From the NCBI GenBank assembly GCA_900539765.1, contig UQDF01000001.1:46387-110386 (forward strand): 64,000 bases of DNA. The letters are read 5' to 3'. The stretch comes from an uncultured Porphyromonas sp. (GTDB lineage: Bacteria > Bacteroidota > Bacteroidia > Bacteroidales > Porphyromonadaceae). The notes beneath the pieces are model-generated. The model was not told the DNA's origin. It made no database searches and saw only the letters and a program-made list of their open reading frames with translations. The position numbers and the translations under genes are program-made. This document shows, piece by piece, positions 1 through 8,238 of this stretch (its first letter is position 1; the number at the start of each line of letters is the position of its first letter).

Positions 1-1056
1 GAGTGTGTGGTTACTGTCGGTATGGTAGTGCATCACGCCAGCCTGTCTGTCTGGAGCTAAAGATCTGTAGAGCTGCACACGAAGTGGCTCAGGTGCATCA
101 ATGATGTAGTTGTAAGCGCCTAGACGATTGGCTATCTGAGCTAACGAGTCTACGCTCCCGAGAGGTAGCAGAAGTGTGATCGACTGCTGGGAGCCTTGCG
201 GTATGCGCACCTTTTGCCACTCAATATCTGTGCCGTAGAGGATGCGCCCCTGTGGATAGCTGGAGGCTTGCCATATGATCGTGTCCTTCTTATTGATAGC
301 CCGTAGAGTGGGGTACTCCTTTTGTGCTGCGGACGAGGGGGGGACGACAAATTGATAAATCTCAGGCGTGAAGAGAGCTGAGTCTATGGAGCCATCCGTG
401 AGTGCCTGACGAAACTGCGACAAGCCGTCCTCGTAGAGAGACATAATTTCCAGCGCCCAGTCCATCTGTGCAGCATAGCGTGTCTGCTCCTTCTCCTTGA
501 GGTTTGAGGCAAAGGCGATGAACTGCTGCATTACCAGCTTCGCATTCTTATTGGCATTGTCAAAGTCGTTGTCAGCGACCGCCTTGTCATAAGCACGTAG
601 GAGCGGTGCGGCTTCCTTTAGGAAAGCTTTGTATCCCGTCCTCTTAGCTTCGTCTAGGTCGTAGCAGTTGTGCGGTGAGGCAACCTCTAGATGAAAGCGT
701 ATCTTGCTCTGATTCTGCAGGTCTAGCGGGTAATATTGCTCGAAGGAGCCCACAACGAGGTACGCCTCGTAGATAGAGTCTCTATCGAAGGAGTAGGAAA
801 AAGCTTCGCCGACCTTGGTAAAGGTAAGCGTGTCAATCTGTACTCCGCCACTCTGTAGCGTATAGAGGAGTGCCGTGTAGCCCGTGTTGTCCGCCTTGTC
901 GCTGTCGATCTCAATCTGCACCTGACCACTCTGACAGGATACAAGGTGGAGCGCGTAGACCAATAGGAGAACAAGAGGACTAAAGAGATGCCTCCAGGGT
1001 CTCGATAGTCGTGAGTACGGGAGACTACACCATGCTTTAGAAAAGGGTCTTGTCAT
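1..1056 (-). CDS. lipoprotein of unknown function, 3' end beyond window
   Basis: The minus-strand frame stays open from the ATG at 1056 to the window edge (352 codons, no stop), so the C-terminus is missing. The N-terminus has a basic, then hydrophobic stretch (residues about 22-38) ending in LHLVSC, a lipobox-like site with Cys at about 41. After it comes a beta-rich segment (QVQIEIDSDKADNTGYTALL) and then a charged helical region. The layout resembles the DUF4369-type N-terminal domain that precedes thioredoxin folds in Bacteroidota thiol-disulfide lipoproteins, but no CxxC is visible in the part present. It is the last visible gene of a minus-strand cluster after the nitroreductase. Function is not assigned. 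Confidence 0.75.
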   Translation of the reverse strand, partial: MTRPFSKAWCSLPYSRLSRPWRHLFSPLVLLLVYALHLVSCQSGQVQIEIDSDKADNTGYTALLYTLQSGGVQIDTLTFTKVGEAFSYSFDRDSIYEAYLVVGSFEQYYPLDLQNQSKIRFHLEVASPHNCYDLDEAKRTGYKAFLKEAAPLLRAYDKAVADNDFDNANKNAKLVMQQFIAFASNLKEKEQTRYAAQMDWALEIMSLYEDGLSQFRQALTDGSIDSALFTPEIYQFVVPPSSAAQKEYPTLRAINKKDTIIWQASSYPQGRILYGTDIEWQKVRIPQGSQQSITLLLPLGSVDSLAQIANRLGAYNYIIDAPEPLRVQLYRSLAPDRQAGVMHYHTDSNHTL

Positions 1057-1093
1057 ATCTCAATAGTCCTCTAGCTAGTTGGTAGTGAAAGCG

Positions 1094-1723
1094 TTATAGC
1101 ACCTTAAAGAGTTCGTCAATAGGACGCTTCTCCTTAGGCTCGAGTGTGTTGTCTGCTGGCAGCTTTCCAAAGGGCATCTGAGCGACTAGGTTCCACTCGG
1201 CTGAAACCCCAGCGAGCTCCTTGATCTTGTCATCCACCATACCGGTGTAGTGCTGTAGATTACAGCCGAAGCCTAGCTGAGAGAGTCCTAGCCAAGCGAG
1301 CAGCTGGTGGCTGCCTTGCACCTCATGAGCCCAGCGGGCGAAGTTGTCTGCATAGAGGGGCATCTGCTCTTGTAGCCCTTTGGTGACAGTGGTGTCGTCA
1401 AAGAAGAGCAAGGTCGCAATGCCACTGCGAAAGGCTGAGTTGAGCTTGGGCGCTGTCTCCTCCTCGTAGCGCTCCTTACCGATGATGTCGATGAGCGCAT
1501 CTTCGATGAGCTGCCAATGCGCTAGATGCTGCTCACCCGTCAGCAGCACAACGCGTACAGGCTGTGAATTGAAGGCGGAGGGAGCCTTCTGCAGTATATG
1601 CTCTATAAGCTCCTCGACCTGCTCCTGTGGGGCGACCCACTCGGCAGATATTTGGTATTGACTACGTCGCTTATTGAGTAGCGTGTATAGAGAGTCTAGG
1701 GAAGTATTGGGTTGATTAGTCAT
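1094..1723 (-). CDS. nitroreductase family protein
   Basis: 209 residues, the usual size for an FMN-dependent nitroreductase. The N-terminal block NKRRSQYQI (about 18-26) and KAPSAFNSQPVRVVLL (about 47-62) match the family's FMN-phosphate and flavin-contacting segments, and a Gly-rich stretch (LGFGCNLQHY, near 150) is typical of the C-terminal half. These cytoplasmic enzymes use NAD(P)H to reduce nitro, quinone or related substrates; the substrate cannot be told from sequence. It lies 23 bp downstream of ispH on the same strand and is probably co-transcribed with it. A second, differently built nitroreductase lies at 44436-44984. Confidence 0.85.
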   Translation of the reverse strand: MTNQPNTSLDSLYTLLNKRRSQYQISAEWVAPQEQVEELIEHILQKAPSAFNSQPVRVVLLTGEQHLAHWQLIEDALIDIIGKERYEEETAPKLNSAFRSGIATLLFFDDTTVTKGLQEQMPLYADNFARWAHEVQGSHQLLAWLGLSQLGFGCNLQHYTGMVDDKIKELAGVSAEWNLVAQMPFGKLPADNTLEPKEKRPIDELFKVL

Positions 1724-1746
1724 ATTGTAATAGTGTAAGTCGTTAG

Positions 1747-2670
1747 TTAAGACTCTGCAGTTGCAGAGCTATGTCTTTGTCGCATCCAGCGCTCGATGAT
1801 CTCGGCGATCTCTTGCAGTTGCTCTCGCGAGGTGCTGGTAGCTCCGCACACGCCGATAGACTCCTCGTGTGAGGGGACTAAGTCGTAGGTTAGTTCGGAG
1901 GGGTAGGTGATAAAAGTCGTATTGGGATTGACCTCGAGGCAGTTCTGATAGAGGACACGCCCGTTAGAACTCTTCTGATCGGAGACAAAGAAGATGCGAT
2001 CGTGGCTCTTGGCAAAGGCTCTGATATTGGGAATGCGACGTGCCACCTGCTGGCAGATGGTGTTGTGATAAATAAGCGTTGCCGTGCCACTCAGACGGCT
2101 CTTGATGAGCGAAAGCATCTTCTCGAGCTGATCCTCCTGCATAGTAGTCTGAGAAAAGAGTTCGATCGAATGTGAGAAGTCGATCAAGTCTAAGTCCTTA
2201 GGCTCTCGCACTACAATCGCCTTCCCATCGGTCTGTCCGACCAGCCCATTGACCTCTGCATGTCCAGGCTTACCGAAGATGACGATCTGCGTATCATCCT
2301 CCAAGTGCTGAAGGTACGCTTGTCTCACCTTCTGCTGTAGTCTCAGCACGACTGGGCAAGTCGCATCAACCACCTCTATGCCATGCTCTGCAGCGTAAGT
2401 ATAAGAGGAGGGAGGCTCACCATGAGCTCGGTATAGTACCCGTGCATTGCTCAGACGGCTAAACTGCTCGTGGTCTATCGTCCGCATACCGAGAGACTCT
2501 AGCCGGTCCACCTGAGCGCGATTGTGGACGATGTCTCCGAGACAGTAGAGAGGCTCGCCCTGCTCCTGGAGCAAAATCTCCTCCGCACGAGAGACCGCCT
2601 TGATGACGCCAAAGCAGAAGCCCGACTCGGGGTCTATCTCGACACGTCCTATTTGATTGCTTGCTTTCAC
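1747..2670 (-). CDS. ispH: 4-hydroxy-3-methylbut-2-enyl diphosphate reductase
   Basis: The last enzyme of the MEP isoprenoid pathway, which reduces HMBPP to IPP and DMAPP with a [4Fe-4S] cluster in the cytoplasm. The three cluster cysteines are visible: C19 in GFCFGV, C105 in DATCPVV and C206 in NTICQQ. The conserved HGEPP and GKPGHAEV blocks and the C-terminal GVCGATSTS are also present. At 307 residues it is a stand-alone IspH without the RpsA fusion seen in some Firmicutes. It lies 6 bp after cmk in the run porQ-cmk-ispH, the order I recall in P. gingivalis, which suggests one transcript. Confidence 0.95.
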   Translation of the reverse strand: MKASNQIGRVEIDPESGFCFGVIKAVSRAEEILLQEQGEPLYCLGDIVHNRAQVDRLESLGMRTIDHEQFSRLSNARVLYRAHGEPPSSYTYAAEHGIEVVDATCPVVLRLQQKVRQAYLQHLEDDTQIVIFGKPGHAEVNGLVGQTDGKAIVVREPKDLDLIDFSHSIELFSQTTMQEDQLEKMLSLIKSRLSGTATLIYHNTICQQVARRIPNIRAFAKSHDRIFFVSDQKSSNGRVLYQNCLEVNPNTTFITYPSELTYDLVPSHEESIGVCGATSTSREQLQEIAEIIERWMRQRHSSATAES

Positions 2671-2676
2671 TCTTAT

Positions 2677-3363
2677 CTACTTCTGCTCCCTCTGTCGTGC
2701 TAGAGCTAGAGCCATCGCAGCTTGCTCATCTATAGAGAGTACACTATTATCTATGACGACAGCGTCCTCAGCTTGGCGGAGCGGGTTGATCGCTCTGTGT
2801 GAGTCTCGGTAGTCGCGATCCTCCAGATCAGCCGATACCATCTTCATCGTTGTGGTCTGGTCGCCTTTACCACGTAGCTCATCGTAGCGTCGCTTTGCTC
2901 GCACCTCTGGGGTTGCTGTGAGAAAGATTTTGAGCTCAGCCTCTGGGAAGACAACCGTCCCTATATCTCGACCATCCATCACGATACCGCCCGCCTCGCC
3001 CAGACGCTGCTGCTGAGCCACAAGTAGCGTACGTACGAAGTCATAGCTCGCCACGACACTAGCTGGGCGAGATACCTCTAGCGTGCGAATCTCAGACTCC
3101 ACATCCTCACCATTGAGGAGCGTGTGTCCCGTCTGAGGGTCAAAGGTCACCTGCACCCCCTCCAGCTCCTGACGTAGCTTATCTAGGTCAGACTGCTCAC
3201 CATCCCATAGCTTACGGCGCATCGCAAAGAGAGCCACGGCACGGTACATCGCGCCACTATCCACGTAGGTGTAGCCTAGGTCCTTAGCAAGCGCACGTGC
3301 TAGCGTACTCTTGCCGCAGGCACTGTAACCATCGATCGCTATCTGTATCTTCTTAGTAGACAT
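2677..3363 (-). CDS. cmk: cytidylate kinase
   Basis: Phosphorylates CMP and dCMP to the diphosphates. The P-loop GYSACGKST lies at residues 12-20 from the chosen start, followed by the substrate-binding VDSGAMYRA and the conserved DGRDIGTVVFP block; DRDYRDS near the C-terminus is also typical. I chose ATG 3363 (MSTKKIQIA), because starts further upstream (up to 3378) lie deeper within porQ. With this start cmk overlaps the porQ stop (3353-3355) by 11 bp, suggesting translational coupling. Length is about 228 residues, normal for the family. Confidence 0.93.
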   Translation of the reverse strand: MSTKKIQIAIDGYSACGKSTLARALAKDLGYTYVDSGAMYRAVALFAMRRKLWDGEQSDLDKLRQELEGVQVTFDPQTGHTLLNGEDVESEIRTLEVSRPASVVASYDFVRTLLVAQQQRLGEAGGIVMDGRDIGTVVFPEAELKIFLTATPEVRAKRRYDELRGKGDQTTTMKMVSADLEDRDYRDSHRAINPLRQAEDAVVIDNSVLSIDEQAAMALALARQREQK

Positions 3364-4354
3364 ACTTGTCATTGCCAAAGGTTGTGGAGAATGAAAACAT
3401 CAACCCCAACATCTGTGGAGTATAATAGGTTGCGCCAAGCGCTAGGCGGTAGTGTCTCTGGTTAAAGCCCACACCAGCCGACAGACCACTCAAGCTTTTA
3501 GCTTCTCGCTCCGAGAGGTCCACCGCTTGTTTCGCATTGTACCCGATGCCGACCCAAAACTGCTCAGACGGTACAAACTCTACACCACCAGCGAAGTGGC
3601 TCGCTATGCGTATGCCAGTCGACCGCCCCGCACCCCAGGTCTGTATATTATAAGGAGTCAGGCCTTGTAGTGTGAGGTGAAAGCGTATCGGAGCATGCGC
3701 CAGTCTCTGAGACATACCGAGACGCACGTCCCACTGCGGCATACGACGGGAGAGGCCGTAGCTCTTGAGCATACCGCCCACATTAGAGATGGTCATACCT
3801 ATCGAGGTGCCCCAGTCGGAGCGGTAGTAACTCAGACCCGCATCAGCTACAAGCGCAAAGGCCGAGTAATGCTCGATCTGCCCGTAGAGCATCTTAAGTG
3901 CTAATCCACCACGCAGTCGGTCGGTCAAGTCGTAGCTGTACAGTCCCGAGAGCGCCATCTCCATCGCCTGAAAAGGAGCCGTAGCCACCCCCTGCGTATT
4001 GTATCCCTGCATTTTGCCATAGTATGTACTGCGCAGAGCGACCGCCCAGGCGCCACGCTCACCGACAGGTAGTCCGTAGAGTGCATTGGCACTGTGCGTG
4101 CCTCGCATATAGTTGAAGTAGGAGAGAAACATTCGTCCTGCCACTTCATGACCATAGAGTGCGGGGTTGTCCAGAGCTAACCCAGGGTTTGCATCTATAT
4201 AGGAGATGACTTTGCCACCCATAGCGAGCGACTGTGCTGAGGGGGGCTGTAGCAGGAAGCCAAACGTATGAGCCTCCTGCCCCCGTACAGTCGTATAGGG
4301 GAGAAGACCGAAAAGTAGTAGGAGTACTGAACTCCAGAGAGATGCTCGAGGCAT
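3353..4354 (-). CDS. porQ: type IX secretion system protein PorQ
   Basis: Predicted outer-membrane beta-barrel of the PorV/PorQ group of the type IX secretion system. The first 25 residues form a signal peptide ending TTVRGQ. The mature start, with SAQSLAMGGKVISYID and LALDNPALYG, is the characteristic N-terminal block of this group, which in other members senses or shuttles cargo. In P. gingivalis PorQ helps anchor cargo to the surface with the PorU sortase complex. The rest alternates aromatic and polar residues as in a 14-strand barrel. It sits directly upstream of cmk. Its presence implies the organism runs type IX secretion. Confidence 0.85.
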   Translation of the reverse strand: MPRASLWSSVLLLLFGLLPYTTVRGQEAHTFGFLLQPPSAQSLAMGGKVISYIDANPGLALDNPALYGHEVAGRMFLSYFNYMRGTHSANALYGLPVGERGAWAVALRSTYYGKMQGYNTQGVATAPFQAMEMALSGLYSYDLTDRLRGGLALKMLYGQIEHYSAFALVADAGLSYYRSDWGTSIGMTISNVGGMLKSYGLSRRMPQWDVRLGMSQRLAHAPIRFHLTLQGLTPYNIQTWGAGRSTGIRIASHFAGGVEFVPSEQFWVGIGYNAKQAVDLSEREAKSLSGLSAGVGFNQRHYRLALGATYYTPQMLGLMFSFSTTFGNDKYVY

Positions 4355-4372
4355 AGATGTGCTGTAGAGGGA

Positions 4373-5101
4373 CTACCCGTCGTTACGTCCGAAAAACCTC
4401 AAGAGGTATAGGAATAGGTTGATAAAGTCTAGATAGAGCGACAAGGCACTGATGATCGCTAGTCGTCCTACCTGCGTATCGTCATAGAGGTCACTCGCAG
4501 TAGCTAGACGCTTCACACGCTGCACATCATAAGCGGTCAGAGCGGTAAAGAGTACTACTCCGATGATGCTAATGATCCAGTCGAAACCACTCGAGCGAAG
4601 GAAGATATTGACCAGCGAAGCAATGATAAGGCCTATCAGCGCCATCATTAGGATAGAACCCATCTTAGATAGATCCCGCTTGGTTGTAGCGCCCACGAGC
4701 GCCATCACGCCAAACATGCCAGTGGTTATGAAGAAGGTCTTCGCAATAGACCCGAGACTATACGCTAGGAAGATGAAAGAGAGTGTCGCACCGTTGAGCA
4801 CCGAGTAGACGATCAGCATCACTGTCGCAGTCGTCACACTCATCTTGTTGATGCGAGCTGAGAGGACGAAGACCAGTACTAGCTCAGCGATGATCAATAG
4901 CCACATAGCTCCTGATGAAGCTATCTGGTAGAAGAGTCCAGAGTTTACGACTCCCATAGCGGTCAGCGCCGTGATCAGCAGGCACATAGTCATCCAGCCG
5001 AAGGTTTTGCGCATCACCTTGCTAACCATAGGAGTGACCATATAGGTTTGCCCTTGTGGTGTCGTATAGTCAGAGGGATTGTAGGGAGGGGGTGTTGTCA
5101 T
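4373..5101 (-). CDS. BAX inhibitor-1 / YccA family membrane protein
   Basis: 242 residues with about seven hydrophobic segments and few charged loops. The N-terminus up to MSKVMRKTFGWMTMCLLITAL and the C-terminal AYDVQRVKRL followed by LALYL-type helices are typical of bacterial BI-1 (UPF0005) proteins, inner-membrane proteins thought to form pH-sensitive calcium leak channels or to interact with FtsH. Nothing indicates a specific role. It lies 18 bp upstream of porQ on the same strand and could share its transcript, although the porQ-cmk-ispH set is functionally unrelated. Confidence 0.88.
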   Translation of the reverse strand: MTTPPPYNPSDYTTPQGQTYMVTPMVSKVMRKTFGWMTMCLLITALTAMGVVNSGLFYQIASSGAMWLLIIAELVLVFVLSARINKMSVTTATVMLIVYSVLNGATLSFIFLAYSLGSIAKTFFITTGMFGVMALVGATTKRDLSKMGSILMMALIGLIIASLVNIFLRSSGFDWIISIIGVVLFTALTAYDVQRVKRLATASDLYDDTQVGRLAIISALSLYLDFINLFLYLLRFFGRNDG

Positions 5102-5165
5102 AAGATTGTGATATCAAAGTGTTACATAGTCTTGTCAGTATCAGATAGGGGAGTGAGAGAGAAGT

Positions 5166-6101
5166 TTAACGCTTCCCATCTAGTGTTTCTAGTGTTGCCG
5201 AGTCCAGAACCTCATCTTTCACTATGTGTTTCGGTTGCTGGGTCAGTCCTAGCTTCGACTCGTTGCAGAGTGTGTAGGAGAGCCGATCCGTCACATGTAG
5301 GTAGCACTCAGCGCTGTCAGAGAGTAGCACATCAGCCTCTTCGACAGTCAGTGTGTCAGCTTGCATCACAGAGCGATCGGAGGCTGTCAGCGATAGTTCC
5401 TTGGTCTGTCCGAGGAGTGTAGCACGTCCTGACCCAGTCGCGGTGATATGAGCATGACCCTCAGATTGTAGTACCGTACGTATTATAGGAGAGCCACTAT
5501 AACTTACGAAGGACTGGTCACATGAGAGGTAGAGATTCGCTTTTGCATTGCCTCGCAACTGCACCTCAGCATAGTGTGCATCGATGGTCAAGCCCTCTAC
5601 CTGCCCACCAATCTGTAGTAGGTCAAAGGGTGTCTCGAGCTTGTTGCATCCCGTCGCCACCACCTTGGCATCACCGACCACGCGCAGCTGGCTGAGGGAG
5701 GGTAGTGTAAGCTCGGCAAAGACCTCTCCCTGTACCCAATGGCTGCGATAGGGTAGACGTCTGATGGATAGCGTGTTATCGGCTACGCGAACCTTCACAC
5801 GACGTCTTAGAGCATTGGGATAGGAGACTCTGAGTGAGGCGTGTGATGTGGTGTCAAACTTGATATGCAGTTGAACTCCCGCACCCACCTCTAGCGTGTC
5901 AAAGGTCCTGGTAGCGTAGCTGTAACTCTTACTACGCTTGTGACGTTGCCAGTAGAGGATAGCCAAGGCGGTCACAGCCATGCCTGAGGCGATGGTGCCT
6001 CCTGTTATAGCTCCTTGTCGCCATCTGCGGAGACCCTCGGGGATTGGTATGTCAGTAAACTTAGGGGTAAAGCGTGCGTGAGATATATTGCGTTTTTTCA
6101 T
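5166..6101 (-). CDS. GIN-domain (DUF2807) membrane-anchored protein
   Basis: 311 residues. About 30 N-terminal residues precede one transmembrane helix (about 31-51, AITGGTIASGMAVTALAIL), then a long beta-rich extracytoplasmic part. The segment from FDTLEVGAGVQLHIKFDTTS onward, with repeated short turns such as GDAKVVATG and GNAKANLYL, is the GIN (DUF2807) head-like domain, a right-handed beta-helix of unknown function common in Bacteroidota. A second GIN protein occurs at 39163-40008 but is a lipoprotein, so the two are anchored differently. It is separate from the BI-1 gene by 64 bp. Confidence 0.8.
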   Translation of the reverse strand: MKKRNISHARFTPKFTDIPIPEGLRRWRQGAITGGTIASGMAVTALAILYWQRHKRSKSYSYATRTFDTLEVGAGVQLHIKFDTTSHASLRVSYPNALRRRVKVRVADNTLSIRRLPYRSHWVQGEVFAELTLPSLSQLRVVGDAKVVATGCNKLETPFDLLQIGGQVEGLTIDAHYAEVQLRGNAKANLYLSCDQSFVSYSGSPIIRTVLQSEGHAHITATGSGRATLLGQTKELSLTASDRSVMQADTLTVEEADVLLSDSAECYLHVTDRLSYTLCNESKLGLTQQPKHIVKDEVLDSATLETLDGKR

Positions 6102-6191
6102 AGAGATTTGATAGGTTTGTAGGTGTCGGATTGTCAGTATTGCTATGAGGATGACTCCATATCAAGATACGAATCACCTTATTTGTAGCTA

Positions 6192-6199
6192 CGAAGATA
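6192..6199 (-). promoter_or_regulatory. possible -7 box for the GIN-domain gene
   Basis: The reverse strand reads TATCTTCG, one mismatch from TAnnTTTG, about 90 bp upstream of the 6101 start. The mismatch makes this a weak call. Confidence 0.3.
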
Positions 6200-6410
6200 C
6201 AAAAAAGAGTAGAGACGCCAACGGTTTCCTCCGCATGGCACTACAGTTTCACCTAGGTGGCACTGATAGTTGCGTTGATTTATCGATGAAGGTTGCTCCT
6301 ACAATACAATAGTCACTGGGGAGAAACGAAATATCCGCGTGGAGATCGTTTTTCCCTTGCCTGCTCCCCGTTACTAGGATGTCGGTATTGCATATCTTCT
6401 AAAAGATTCC

Positions 6411-6418
6411 GACCTTTG
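6411..6418 (+). promoter_or_regulatory. probable promoter (-7 box variant) of the barrel gene
   Basis: GACCTTTG, one base from TAnnTTTG, with a TTG about 20 bp upstream (6388-6390) fitting the -33 element. The ATG at 6448 would follow a leader of roughly 25 nt. Confidence 0.45.
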
Positions 6419-6447
6419 CCCTCGGTTAATAATACATACAACTAAAC

Positions 6448-7032
6448 ATGAAGAAACTTTTTACACTTTCTGCAGGGCTACTACTCGCCCTCTTCTGGAG
6501 CTGTGTCTCTCTACAGGCACAGACCACAACTGACGAGCACGACCACCACGCATCGTGGTTTGTAGGTGGTGTCGCTAGCTTTTGGATCGATAGTGATGCC
6601 GATAAGACATCGCTAGAGTTTCATCCTGAACTCGGTTACTTCCTAAACGATACGTGGGCCGTAGGTCTCATCGCTGGCTATGGACTGGAGTCGCACGAGG
6701 TCGCTGGTGAGAAGGTGCTACAGCACGAGGTGTCGATCTCACCTTTCGTTCGTTACTACTACCTACATAGAGGACCGTTCAATCTCTATGTAGACGGCAA
6801 TGTGGGTTACAGTTACGAGACCTCTAAGGGTGATAGCCACCACGGCTTTGAGGTAGGCCTGCGCCCAGGCGCCTGCCTAGACCTTGCAGAGGGGTTGTGC
6901 CTCTGTATGCGTATGGGCTTCTTGGGCTACCGCAAGAGCTATCACGGTGAGGAGCCTGGTGTGCCTTCGAATGGCTTCGGGCTATCCTTCACCCCTGAGC
7001 ACTTGATGATCGGATTGGAGCTAGAGTTCTAG
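6448..7032 (+). CDS. small outer-membrane beta-barrel protein
   Basis: 194 residues with a signal peptide ([19 protein letters not shown], cleaved near SLQAQ) and a mature part of alternating hydrophobic and polar residues rich in Gly, Tyr and Phe, as in an eight-strand OmpW/OmpX-like barrel. It ends in an aromatic residue (LELEF), the usual signal for barrel insertion by BamA. A His-rich stretch near the mature N-terminus ([10 protein letters not shown]) could bind metal, but that is speculation. Its stop shares the bases CTAG with the stop of the convergent engB, so the two genes overlap by four bases. No specific function can be given. Confidence 0.75.
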   Translation: MKKLFTLSAGLLLALFWSCVSLQAQTTTDEHDHHASWFVGGVASFWIDSDADKTSLEFHPELGYFLNDTWAVGLIAGYGLESHEVAGEKVLQHEVSISPFVRYYYLHRGPFNLYVDGNVGYSYETSKGDSHHGFEVGLRPGACLDLAEGLCLCMRMGFLGYRKSYHGEEPGVPSNGFGLSFTPEHLMIGLELEF

Positions 7033-7640
7033 CCCTCTAGCTCAGCTATCATACGATTGAGCTGATCAATATAATCTAGGAGTTCGTCACGCCCCATACC
7101 AGTCGACGCACTGGTCACGAAGAGGGGCGGCAGCTCCTCCCAATCTTCCAGTAGACGAGATCGGTAAGCCTCTACAGCCTCGCGCTGTACCTGCTTGCCG
7201 ATCTTGTCGGCTTTAGTAAAGACGATACTGAAGGGGATGCCTTTTTCGCCCATCTCGTTGATAAACTCTAGGTCGATGCGCTGCGGCTCATGGCGGATAT
7301 CCACGAGGACGAAGAGGTTGACCAAAGCTTCGCGCTTCGATACGTACTGATTGATCAGCTTGCGAAACTGCTCCCGCTGCTCGAGGCTCCGACGTGCATA
7401 GCCGTAGCCAGGCAGGTCCACGAGATGCCACGACTCATTGATCAGAAAGTGGTTGATGAGTTGCGTCTTACCTGGCTTTTGTGAGGTCATCGCTAGCCCT
7501 TTGTACCCTGTGAGCATGTTGATGAGCGAGGACTTGCCCACGTTGGAGCGCCCGATGAAGGCGTACTCGGGGAGGATACTCTGAGGGCAAGACTTCACTG
7601 AAGGGCTGCTCTGTACGAAGGTGGCGGAGTGTATTAACAT
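7029..7640 (-). CDS. engB: ribosome biogenesis GTP-binding protein EngB
   Basis: A TrmE-Era-EngA-EngB-type GTPase needed for late assembly of the 50S subunit. G1 GRSNVGKSS (30-38), G2 region [11 protein letters not shown] (56-66), G3 DLPGYG (75-80) and G4 TKAD (142-145) are all present, and SAS near the end is the G5 motif. 203 residues is the family's usual length. It is 37 bp downstream of the HD-domain gene on the same strand and may be co-transcribed. Its stop overlaps the convergent barrel gene. Confidence 0.95.
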   Translation of the reverse strand: MLIHSATFVQSSPSVKSCPQSILPEYAFIGRSNVGKSSLINMLTGYKGLAMTSQKPGKTQLINHFLINESWHLVDLPGYGYARRSLEQREQFRKLINQYVSKREALVNLFVLVDIRHEPQRIDLEFINEMGEKGIPFSIVFTKADKIGKQVQREAVEAYRSRLLEDWEELPPLFVTSASTGMGRDELLDYIDQLNRMIAELEG

Positions 7641-7677
7641 TGTGGTTTTGGTCTGGGTAAGTGAATAGATAGGTGCT

Positions 7678-8238
7678 TTAGACTAATGTGCTGGGCACCT
7701 GAAACTGCTCGTGCATCTCGTCGAAGCGGGCTAAGGATTCGGCACCATACTTGGCAAGCGAGGTGCGCACCTTCTCCAGGGGCTTCTGATGCTCTATCTG
7801 GCTCTTGGAGTAAAACTTATCGGCATAGCAGATGACTCGCTCCTCGATGCTCTGGGGCATATAGAGGCGGTCGGTCGGGAGGTCTAGCCCACGAGCGCGG
7901 ATGGTCTCGCTGTCTAGTCCTGTGCCAGTGTGTCGCTCGGCAACCTGAGCATGACGCTCCAGTCCTAGCTGGCGTAGTAGCTCGCCGCCAAGGTAGCCAT
8001 GCCGTAAGTAGGGCTCGGTGCCGTAGCACCCGATCGTGGGGGTGTTGGTGAGGTAGATGCCTATGTCGTGGAGCATGGCTCCCTCGTAGACAAATCGCTC
8101 ATCGCACGCTAGCTCGGGGTGCTGACGTACAACCTCAAGCGCCAACTCGGCAACCTGCTGGCTGTGGGTCAGCAGGATGCGGTAGCCGAGCGTGTCGGTA
8201 GGGTAGTAACGCTCGATAATCTGTATGGGGTCAATCAT
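7678..8238 (-). CDS. HD-domain protein (putative phosphohydrolase)
   Basis: 186 residues built around an HD domain: [11 protein letters not shown] gives the first metal-binding His (H25) and AMLHDIG the HD pair (H57, D58), followed by HGYLGGELL and a late YADKFYSK with the last Asp. Stand-alone members of this size act on nucleotides or unknown phosphoesters in the cytoplasm; the substrate cannot be inferred here. Its start overlaps the end of the macroglobulin gene by 8 bp, suggesting coupled translation, although no functional link is obvious. Confidence 0.8.
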   Translation of the reverse strand: MIDPIQIIERYYPTDTLGYRILLTHSQQVAELALEVVRQHPELACDERFVYEGAMLHDIGIYLTNTPTIGCYGTEPYLRHGYLGGELLRQLGLERHAQVAERHTGTGLDSETIRARGLDLPTDRLYMPQSIEERVICYADKFYSKSQIEHQKPLEKVRTSLAKYGAESLARFDEMHEQFQVPSTLV